From the NCBI GenBank assembly GCA_015179025.1, contig WHUX01000010.1, positions 701,420 through 765,419 on the forward strand: a stretch of DNA of 64,000 nucleotides, given 5' to 3'. The DNA comes from Terfezia claveryi (Eukaryota > Ascomycota > Pezizomycetes > Pezizales > Pezizaceae). Under the pieces are notes generated by a model. That model saw only the letters and a list, made by a program, of their open reading frames with translations. It did not search any database and had not been told where the DNA came from. Every line of letters starts with the position of its first letter. Position 1 is the first letter of the stretch. Positions 38,232 to 47,351 of the stretch are shown one piece after another. A program made the translations under genes and the position numbers.

Positions 38232-39136
38232 GGGGTATTCAAAGTTTATTTTTTAGCTGAAAACCTTGTACGTTTTTTACGCCTGAATAAACGGCCAAGC
38301 TTTGAATACCCTATCAAAAAACCCGAATAAATTGGTAGCACAAATGGGTAATTGAAATCGTTTTCGTCACGTAACCGGGGGTGGCTTTATGCGACCAGGG
38401 TCCCAAGACGCTATACCACGTTCGGCTAAAGTAAGTGCTATGTAGCGGGGTTTTGGCGAAATCTTGGCACTGCCGTCATGAAGGTGATCAGCGCCAAAGC
38501 CCATTCAACAGTGCAACCCCTTCAGTAGTATCTGGGGAGGGGCTAGTGCAAGCCAGACTACAGTAGTATACCGAGGGGTAGTGCAACCAGACTATAGTAT
38601 ACCATCCAACTTGAATCAAAAAGTGAGTAAAGCCTCCAGAAGGTCGGCATCACCACCCCCGATCTCCTCTATTAGCCCCTCAAATGCTTCATCTAGGGCC
38701 TTAACCATCTCTTCCTGGCCTGCATCGTCAGCTGCTGCCTTTAACCCTTCTCGGTACCATGTCACCAACTTCCATTTGTTACTGACACGAGGCATGAGTC
38801 TTTGGCTATAGCTATCAAGGTCGTGTATTGACAGGGTTGTGACAAGAGATCCGTCTTAGTAAATTCATAAGTTCTCATGGGGACCTCTTAGCGTATTCCA
38901 AAGTCACGAGACCCTCAGGGATTTTGTGGGCCTTGGCGTGGAGTGAATAAATTTCCCAAAGTTTTCCGTTTATTCGGGGTTATGTCGTATATACGGTTTT
39001 TCCATGGTCAAACCCAGACTAGGTCAAACCATGTTTATGGTTGTGTGGCGATTTTCGTAAAAACGAAAATCGAGTGTTTTTTCGGTTGCCAAGATATTCG
39101 AAATATACGGCGTATAAATTTAACATTGAATACCCC
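38232..39136. mobile_element. Putative TA-flanked DNA element with GGGGTATTCAA termini
   Basis: GGGGTATTCAA at 38232-38242 has its exact reverse complement at 39126-39136, and TA sits immediately outside both ends (38230-38231, 39137-39138), as after Tc1/mariner-type insertion. A third terminus (CTTTGAATACCC then TA) at 38300-38311 could close an 80-bp miniature element on its own. Inside, minus strand 38795-38616 encodes an uninterrupted 59-residue frame starting MPRVSNKWKLVTWYREG, of unknown family. No DDE transposase is visible. Confidence 0.4.
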
Positions 39137-39905
39137 TACTTAATGTACTTCATACAAAATTCCAATATGCAGCGTTTATGCTTCATTATGCAAGTAGGGC
39201 TATCCGTACCTCCTATGCATAAAACATGAACATCAAAACTCATAGATGGGTTACACAAATGACTTCGTTAGCCAGGTAAACTAGAATATTACCAATTGAT
39301 ACAAGTTAGCTGATGGAATAAAATATATGGTATAACTTTAGAACTTGTTAATGAATTATTCAAAAGAACTAGTAATTACAGTACTCCTCTCCGATGAATC
39401 TTGACACACACAGGCCTCGATGCAGGCTTAAGTTTTCATACATCTCAATAATCAATCTCTAAACAATCCCGGCCAGCCATGATGTAGTCTGAATGCACTA
39501 ATCATTCATGCGAGATTTCCTGCCGCAAATCACCGTTGTCCATTAAGTTCCCGAATTCAGACAGCGGCAGGTATGTACAGTACATATGTAAATAGAGTAA
39601 CACGTCACATGCGGACTGCATAGGCCAGACCTCAACTTCGAGGCTGGTGTGATCTCTCTAGCCATCTCCCGTAACCTGACTAGCTAATAATATCCTTTGT
39701 ACTTATATAGTTTAAATTCATTACGGAGTACATACAGTTTTCAATGTTTCAACGTTTTATATATTCCAGAGCCGCTGCAGCCGGAATAACTTTTACTAGT
39801 CCATTAGGTAGGGTTTTTAGGTGAATGGATTCAATCAAGAAATAAACGGGGTCTATTAATCAGGCACTTGTATCTTAGTAGCAAAAGCGAAGCTATGGCG
39901 AACGA

Positions 39906-40013
39906 CTACAGCGAGTGACCGCTCAATGGGATGGATGGCTCAATGGGATACGCTAAAATTACATAGGTTATCCCATTGAGCCATCCATCCCATTGAGCGG
40001 TCACTCGCTGTAG
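39906..40013. repeat. Perfect inverted repeat, 45-bp arms, 18-nt loop
   Basis: 39906-39950 is the exact reverse complement of 39969-40013; the loop is 39951-39968. Each arm also contains GGCTCAATGGGAT-like direct repeats. It lies 150 bp upstream of the F-box-like start codon. As RNA it would form a near-perfect 45-bp hairpin. Confidence 0.95.
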
Positions 40014-40163
40014 AGGCTTGGTATGAGACTAGTGTCAACCAGCTACGGGACCATTGGCTACTGTACTTACGTAACCGTACAAGTGAGTAAAGTACTGTAC
40101 TGTAATAAATAGTCTCATGAGTCCTCGGGATCGCCCAGCGCCAACCAGACACCGTTAACAGAG

Positions 40164-41242
40164 ATGGGTCAATACTGGGAGATGATTGCCCATGAACGCT
40201 GTGAGACGCTGGGAAATTGGGGCAAAGCGGGGGAGTTTGTATGCTCTGAGGTACCCGATCAGATAATTCATCTACTTGCAGTCCCCGTCGAGGATACCGG
40301 TGCCCCCCCTTGTCTCAGTTCCAGCAACCAATCTCATTGCGGGGATGATAAATCCGGACCCGCAGCTGCTCATCAGTCACCTACACACAGTGCCCGCCTC
40401 CTCCAGCTGCCCATCGAGGTCGTCTTCCTCATCACAGCCCAACTCGACCTCAATTCCCTCTATACTCTCAGCCGCTGCTGCCGTATCCTCCGAAGCCTTC
40501 TCCACGCCGAAGTCCATACCCGCTTCAGACGCACCCTCGCGCCATGGGCAAATACCCCGTTGATGTGCGCTGGGGACTACGTCAGATCCAACCCCCCGGG
40601 ATCACCACGCAAGTCCCCAAGGACTTCATCCCAGACCCGGAGGGTCTAGAGGACATGGATATCCCCCAAAAGCCATACAACCAGATGACGGCGTATCATC
40701 TCATGCTACTCCAGCGCCCGATTAACGTTGTCGCCTCATCCAGGACGTGCCTCTACCCGCCTACCCTCAACCCCACTCCACATGAGGAACCCAGCTGGGC
40801 ACCTCTAGGCTATGAGCCCTGGCGGAGAATCCTAGAAATAAAGAAATATTTCCCCCCCAGACGCCAATGGGTGCTCAGGAATCTCACCACGATGGAGTAT
40901 GTCTATGCGGGTGTGCTGACGAGTAAACATGGATATGGCGGCGGTCCGGACTGCCCAGATGCCCAGCATAAATGGGGGTTTACATTAGGGACGTTGGTCG
41001 TGGTTAACACGTGTTGGTCGGATGATCCGAGTGCGAATATGACCTGCTTGGATACGCGTGGAAGGTGGGCGGGGGATTGCTTTGATATTGTCGAGAAGAA
41101 GAGGTTGTTGCAGGATATGAAGGCTGGGGGTGGTGAGTGGGTCGACGTGAGTTATAATATGTGGTGGGAGATGGTGAGGTTGTATGAGGAGAATAGATGG
41201 GATATCAAGGAGGACTCGGATGAGTGTTGTTGCAGAGATTGA
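40164..41242 (+). CDS. F-box-like protein with an apparent frameshift
   Basis: The first frame (40164 to about 40597) contains a clear F-box at about residues 79-120 (LLQLPIEVVFLITAQLDLNS then LYTLSRCCRILRSLLHAEV). F-box proteins link substrates to SCF ubiquitin ligases through Skp1. The frame then meets a run of six C (40592-40597). Reading resumes naturally one frame over (ITTQVPKDFIPDPEGLEDMD) and continues to TGA/TAG near 41242 with an ordered C-terminal part (EPWRRILEIKKYFPPRRQWVLRNLTTMEYVYA, WGFTLGTLVVVNTCWSDD). One additional C would restore a protein of about 360 aa. It could be a member of the many fungal F-box orphan proteins, a pseudogene, or an assembly error. The start codon is not certain. 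Confidence 0.65.
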
Positions 41243-41387
41243 TCCAAACCCCAGAAGTACACTGTCAATTGTCCAAAACTCGGCTTATAGTCTCCTACGT
41301 ATACTCGCACATGAAAAATGGGCAAAAAATAACGAGGCTCCTGTACTTTCTAGTTATGTGTAAGGAAAGGGGCAAAGGTTGGGTATA

Positions 41388-41640
41388 TCAAGAGTTCAGA
41401 GCAAGGCGGGGAAATACAAATGTTGATAATAAGAATACAGTATTGATAGTAGCCATAACCAATAGACTGGGCGTTTCCAGTACTCTCGAAGCTACCTTCC
41501 TGCTAGCCTGCCTCTTCTTGTTCCAGGCCACTCTCCGTATTATCACCCCCCTCACCTGCTCCTTTGCTCCCTGCTTTGCCAGTCTATCTGCTTGGCCATT
41601 GCCGTGAATTCCGACGGAAGCCTTCATCTGACTGCATTTC
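41388..41640 (-). pseudogene. LINE RNase H fragment
   Basis: Minus-strand translation reads KASVGIHGNGQADRLAKQGA, the hallmark end of the RNase H domain in fungal non-LTR retrotransposons (V.IHGNE.AD.LAK.GA). The downstream tail (WNKKRQASRKVASRVL) fits, then similarity is lost. No RT region is seen. Confidence 0.6.
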
Positions 41641-42159
41641 CCCCGAGCCGATCCTGCTTTTCTCCGATCTCATCCACACCCACCTTGAGTCCTCCTTTCA
41701 TGCTTCTCCTGTCGAGCAGATCCCATGATGGCTAACCTGTAGTTACTTTGTTGTTCTAGGCCACTATATAGTCCAAATTAGGACTTCAATCCTCATTCTC
41801 ATGCTATTTTGCATACGACCTTATATGAAGTTCTTGCGAACATTTAAATTCAAGGAGGCGCGCGCATGGGCTACTCAAATATCGTCGTACTTCGCGACCC
41901 TTAGTCTGAACTTCCGAGATGCTCGTCGAGATGGAAAACCAATTTTCTATATATGTAGTATATGTATTTATTGATATATTGTAGCCCCTTACCCTAATGT
42001 CCAACGTCAATTCTGCAGGGGTCCCTTGAGGCGACTTTTGCCCCGCCAAACCCCCACCAACGCGAAACAAAAACCTCGCGCTGCTCTCATCCGGTCTCTC
42101 TTGAGTCTACGGATTCCCTCAGAAAGTTTTGCGTGGCTACGGAAACCAAAGCTTTGCAA
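41641..42159. other. Spacer and promoter side of EFM5
   Basis: No gene seen. Mixed sequence leading into the EFM5 start. Confidence 0.5.
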
Positions 42160-43203
42160 ATGGATACAGCAACTGCTCAGCCAACGGTGCTAACTGGGAA
42201 TCCGGAAGGGGAGCTTACAGCTGAAGCTCCTGCGGCAGAAGTTGATGATGACACTACAATGGAGGAGGATGATGAACCTCTAACGTAGGTGTTTTTCCTA
42301 CTCACCCCGCTGATCCGTCTAGTTAACCTTCTTCCTGGTACAAGTCTCCCATCAGACACTCTCGCCCACCTCCAAGCCTTCCTTACCGAACAACGTGAAC
42401 GAGAAGAACGTTTCCAAGCACTCGCCTCCCAAGCTGAACGAGACCATGAAGCCCGAACCTCCGCCACCGCTGACACCACAACCAGCACCTTCGCAACCGC
42501 CGGCATCTCCATGGACCTCTTCAGTGAGGACTGGCAAATGTCGCAATTCTGGTACGATCAATCCACCCAGCTCGCCCTCGCCGAAGAACTCACCTTCGCC
42601 GATTTCCAATTCCGCACCCGCCCCGCCGGCACCTTCACCACTCCCGTCACAGAGCCCTCAGAACCAATAAACGTAGCCATTGTTTCGGCCCCCAGTGTCT
42701 TCGTGCATCTCCTTTCCCTCCAACGCAATGGAGTCATACCAAAACACATCCACCCCACCCTCCTGGAGTTTGATTCACGCTTCTCCCTCCTCTGCCCCCT
42801 TCCACTTGGCCCTTCCGCCCCGCGCTTTGTCGAATACGACTTCAACCACCCCCTCCGCCTCCCATCCGATCTACAAGGCAAATTCGACTCCGTCCTCGTC
42901 GACCCACCCTTTCTTAGCGCAGAATGCCAGGCTGGGGCAGCTGTGACGGTGCGTTGGTTATTAAAGAAGACTCCTGAGGGAGTGAGTCCGACGGAGCTGG
43001 AGAAGGGAGTGGGGAGGAGAGTGATCGTGTGTACGGGAGAGAGGGTGGCACAGTTGGTTGAGAGGTATTATGCGAAGGAGGGGGTGAGGGAGACAGAGTG
43101 GAACGTGGTGCATGAGAGGGGGTTGAGTAATCCGTTTAGCTGTTTCAGTAGTTATCAAGGGAAGAGGTGGCAGTGGAAAACTATAGAGGATGCAGACCTG
43201 TAA
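42160..43203 (+). CDS. EFM5: Protein-lysine N-methyltransferase EFM5 (eEF1A lysine methyltransferase)
   Basis: Exon 1 42160-42284, intron 42285-42344 (60 nt, GTTAACC branch), exon 2 42345-43203; 327 aa. Efm5 is a SAM-dependent class I methyltransferase that methylates a lysine of translation elongation factor eEF1A in the cytosol. The splice joins EDDEPLT to LPSDTLAHLQAFL. The N-terminal helix (LAHLQAFLTEQREREERF), SEDWQMSQFWYD and the catalytic-region DPPF (228-231, in VDPPFLSAEC) are visible. So are FDSRFSLL and a C-terminal NPFSCFSSYQGKRWQWK. It is longer than yeast Efm5 (about 250 aa), mainly by an acidic N-terminal extension and a Ser/Thr-rich loop. The family assignment is firm. Confidence 0.92.
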
Positions 43204-43844
43204 GGATGAATATGTGGTAGGGGATATTCCTATTTTCCTTTTTGTTTTGGTTACATTTACTTACCAAAAGAAAACACTGTATACAATGGCAAGAACGGGT
43301 GAAATTGAAAATCATCTAATTCCTTGAGCTATTATACATGTACAAAAGAATAAATACATATTCATGGTAGGCAATTAGTCTGGTTTGGACTTCAGATGGC
43401 GGTGCGTGTGAGCCCCCTGATAGATAGACGTGAGTGGGTGTAGTTAGGTTATATGCTCGTATTTTTGCGTATATACTCTCCGTACGGGGGTCGTATATCC
43501 GGCCGTACCGTATGTCGTACTAAGTATGGTGTCCATAAAAATAAAAATACGTGCAAGACAGTAGGTAGGTATTTACATCTGCAAATATACCCACGCCCGT
43601 ATACCATGGACCGGTAAGACACGTACAACTTGCATTGCAGCAGCAACTAAGCCAGAAGCAGTAACAACATAATCTATGGCTACCCCTATATGTACTAAGT
43701 GTACGCACAACATCTCCTATAGAGAATAATATCCATAACAGACACACATACAAAAAGAAAATCCCCAATATTTATATCAATATGGTTTACGTTTACCTTA
43801 TTTCCATTCTTCATGTATTGGCTACCATAGCTAGTCGGACCACC
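43204..43844. other. Spacer downstream of EFM5
   Basis: No gene seen. Contains scattered GTAGGTAGGTA-like repeats. Confidence 0.5.
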
Positions 43845-44734
43845 ATGGCTACCACTCCCATGGCTAATCGGACGACCGAAACAAGCGGTATTGATCTTAA
43901 TGCCGTACTACAAAGATCTATAGATCTCCAAGTTCTGGCAGAGATTAAGGAGGAACGGGTCTCGCAATACTGCGATTACCAATTGACGCGTCTTCTTGCA
44001 GCAAGGCAAGAAGAAAACGCACAAATAGCGTCGGCACTAGTCTATCGGCTTCGCTACCAACTTTCTTCTTTGTCAATAAAGAAACAAGTTAGGTGGGCTG
44101 AAGGTTGGGTTGACTCTGATTTGGAGTCAACAACGGGAGGTTGATACGGAGGTTGATACGGAGGTTGATACGGAGGTTGATACGGAGGTTGATACGGAGG
44201 TTGATACGGAGGTTGATACGGAGATTGATATGGAGATTGATACGGAGATTGATACGGAGGCTGATGAATAATCATCTTTGGATGGTTGGACTCTTGATGG
44301 GTTTTAATATACTCAGTACCTGTTCGCGGTGGGACTGGGGGCTGGGGGAGTTCGTGGCGGGAGGGCTGGCGCCGGGAGAGCTGGCGGCGGGAGAAGGAAG
44401 GCTGAGGGTGGTTCGTGGCTGGAGGGCTGGCAGCGGAAGGCTTGGGGGGGGGGGGGGGGGGGTTGACCAGCTTCATGAGCTTGAAGGTAACAAACGAGTG
44501 CGGTTCCAGGAATCATTACAGGTTCGTAGGAATCATTAAAAGTTCAATTGTGATTGACCGGAAACTGATAGAATTGGAAAGCAGGAGGAGAGTGCGAAGG
44601 AAATTACCGAGATATCTTCAGATGAGAGTGAGGACGAAGAGGAAGCACGAAACTCTGCAGATGGCTCAGAATCGGACGTTGTAGAGATCAAACGACTACA
44701 GGACGGCAGTAGGAAGAGTCGCTCGTTCGCATAA
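43845..44734 (+). CDS. Candidate gene with tandem-repeat centre, structure unresolved
   Basis: ATG 43845 sits in a strong context (CACCATGG) and opens 100 helical, hydrophilic codons (IDLNAVLQRSIDLQVLAEIK, VRWAEGWVDSDLE). They are followed by a 12-bp repeat array. Past a 19-nt G run another coding-like piece reads ELEGNKRVRFQESLQ. After a possible intron an acidic exon reads EITEISSDESEDEEE and ends at TAA 44732-44734. These pieces are in different frames, so introns or indels are required and I cannot fix the junctions. The opposite strand also has an open frame made of PPYQ repeats. No family is recognised. Confidence 0.3.
44136..44266. repeat. 12-bp tandem repeat (GGAGGTTGATAC)n
   Basis: About eleven units in tandem. 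The first seven are nearly identical and the later ones carry GGAGATTGATAC/GGAGATTGATAT variants. The plus-strand third frame reads (EVDT)n and the minus strand (QPPY)n. Confidence 0.9.
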
Positions 44735-44905
44735 ATTCCTCACAAGCTGCAAGGGCTTTGTTACATTGCTCAAAACTGGGTTACCAACTATACATTTTTC
44801 AGACTCCCATTCCTGAGTGCGTTAGATGTAATCAACTTGATTGACGAAGCATGGGAGGGGGCATAAGTGCAGCAGTTTCAAATTTAGCACCAGGAACGAT
44901 AAACA

Positions 44906-45620
44906 ATAGAGCAGAGTCGCAACTACAGGAACTAACCACAGTGACTTCTACAGCGCCTCCACTGCAACCGTTATCCGAATCCCCTATCTCCACCACATGG
45001 CCGACCTTGAGGACTTCCTCTACGTGACTACTGACGTCGCCGTCTGGTCAATCGCTGAAGCTGGCATCGGCATCACTGCTTCACTATCCGCCCCCTTTTC
45101 CGAAGGTTCCTCACTGGAAGTCGCTTCTCCGGAACCCCACTGTCAAAACCAACCGGTGGCACTCCACGTCAACGAAGTAACGGTGGCCCTGGACGTGCTG
45201 GGTGTATTCGATCAGGCTCTGAAAACCATGCCCTTGAGGAACTCGACCTACGTAGCGATATAGGAAGAAACAGTGGCGTAACTACAGTAATCAAAAGTGA
45301 ATGGAGTGCAGCGAATTGGGATACTGACGTAGAGCAGGGATCAATCAAAGGGGAGGCAAAGGGAGGGAAAAAGGGCCTATGGAACAAGAATACCATGCGG
45401 AGTAATAGTGGCAGCGTGGAGGTAGATCGAACCACCACTGCCAGATGGGGATCAAGGCGGTCAGAAAGAGGGCAAGATTAAAATTGAGGTGAATAGGACG
45501 GTGTTTCAGTCTTCAGTAGTCAGTTTACCGGAAAAATCACCCACTACGCCAGAGCTTCCATCGAGTGTACCACTATCGCCACGAGTGGCAGCAACGCGGC
45601 ATGCCGATAACCGAGATTGA
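44906..45620 (+). pseudogene. PTH11-like (fungal rhodopsin-domain) receptor, C-terminal relic
   Basis: The translation gives TVIRIPYL, LEDFLYVTTDVAVWSIAEAG and IGITAS, the end of the seven-helix fungal rhodopsin/PTH11-like domain. In a second frame it continues with IRSGSENHALEELDLRSDIG and a tail, and in a third frame with a stretch ending in a stop at 45618-45620. The first six helices are missing and two frame changes are needed, so this is a truncated, decayed copy. PTH11-like proteins are plasma-membrane receptors sensing surface or nutrient cues. Confidence 0.6.
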
Positions 45621-47351
45621 ACGTAAATATGCAAGGTGCATTGGTGGCTAGGTTTTCCGTTTGGTTAAGACGAATATTTCCAGACTATAGGGGCCCAGCA
45701 CCTACTAGGTATTGGGGGCACAAATTGAGCTAGGACACTTGGAATGGCAGGTATCTAGTCAGAGTAGCAGGAGTATCACCCTACGTTTTGGAGTACTTCT
45801 TTTTACGCATGGGGGAAAACAAATGTCTGCACAAATACGACTGTGGCTACAAAAGCCGGCAGTTTCGAAGTCATACCAAGATATGCAGCGCCGTATACTC
45901 TCTCGATATGGGAAAATCTTCTATTGAATATATTCCTATAGAAGGTATGAGAGTACCTAATTGGGTAGTTTGTAAATCGATTTAGCTAGCCAAAATAGGA
46001 TTGCTTATACAGTTTGAGGTTAGTCTCGTGCCCACGAGGGTCTTATCGATACACACGACGTAGAGTAACTAGATAGGTAGTCATTATTAGCTGAGGCTCA
46101 TTACTAGTAACGGGGGCTCATTATTACCTCGGGACCACTCAATTCTCCATGTGATGTGACTGCAGAAGGTGACATTCTGAGTCTAGCTGAAGAAGGAAGT
46201 AGTGGAACGTGTAGAGGCTTACCTAGTTGCTGTTGTATATTATTGTCACGTTCTCAGTCGTATGTTTGATTTTGCAAAAGGAGATTGTAGGTAGTGTTTA
46301 TTGTGAGTTTCTTATATAATGAAGGGGTCGGTTTTTTTTGTTACCAATTCAATTCGGGGTTATCGTCTGCGAGATATAGTCTAGGGCAAGTACGGTACAT
46401 CTCATATTCTAAGAAATACGGTGCCCTTTCCTTTTTCTTTTTCTTTTTCTTTTTCCCCAGAATTCTATCACTTCTCGTCAATAATAACCCGGACGAGTAC
46501 ATAGGTTCGGCAAATCAAATTTCCTATCTGGGGAACGATCACCGCGCACACGATCGACCTCAAAATGTAAACAAACAAACAAACAACAATAACACCCACC
46601 GCCCACCACCCACCACCGCCCACCTCAGCAACACAAAATAATTATTCATCGCCCCAAACCCCCCCTCCCCCTTTACAAACACATCGCGCAAAGTTGCTTC
46701 GAGGGAGGTAACACGACAGAGAGGCCCTTTTTCTTTCCGATTCGAAAAACACTGCTTTTTCCCTTTCTGTTTACTAAAAACAATTGTTCACTTTGCGGCA
46801 TTCGCTTTTTTGCTCTTGAAACGCTACCCTAGGTACTACGCTCGTTTGATATACCCCTCCCCCTTCCAACCCCTAACCCGTGGGGATATTTTGTTTTTGC
46901 TTCGGTCGCCCGCATTTGGCTAGAAAGTGGTTCTCGATCACAAACACCGGAACGGACCGCGCTCACATAGACGGTCTTGTATTCTATACGCCCTCCCTGT
47001 ACGCCCCCGGCCGCGCGAGTTTACTTACGTCCGGGGCCTGAGGAGTTCGAATGGACCTACAGAGCGCTTAGATGCTTGCGATCTCGGGTACATACGTTAT
47101 TTATTACCTCTACTCCACTTGCTGCATCTCATAAATCCCCCCCCCCTCCCCCGGCGAGGCATTATACACCAGGCCTACACCAGGCAAAGTTGTCGACGCG
47201 GAGCACTTGAAGTATAAATCAGGTCAGACCCGCGTCCGTCACAGGAATAATAGCGATTCAATTCTTGATATACGATATCCCACCATAACATAACCGACTG
47301 CTACTGTACCCCGCACCGCCCACTAAATATCCCCGGGAACTAACCTTCCTA
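45621..47351. other. Intergenic and promoter region of the large nuclear gene
   Basis: Contains a CTTTTT repeat near 46430-46455, AACAAAC/CACC low-complexity sequence at 46570-46640 and a pyrimidine-rich stretch. No gene recognised. Confidence 0.5.

Noticed and set aside
44141..44539. (RRLI)n frame as a protein
   Set aside because: It is one of several frames through the 12-bp repeat and lacks a plausible start; treated under the unresolved candidate gene.
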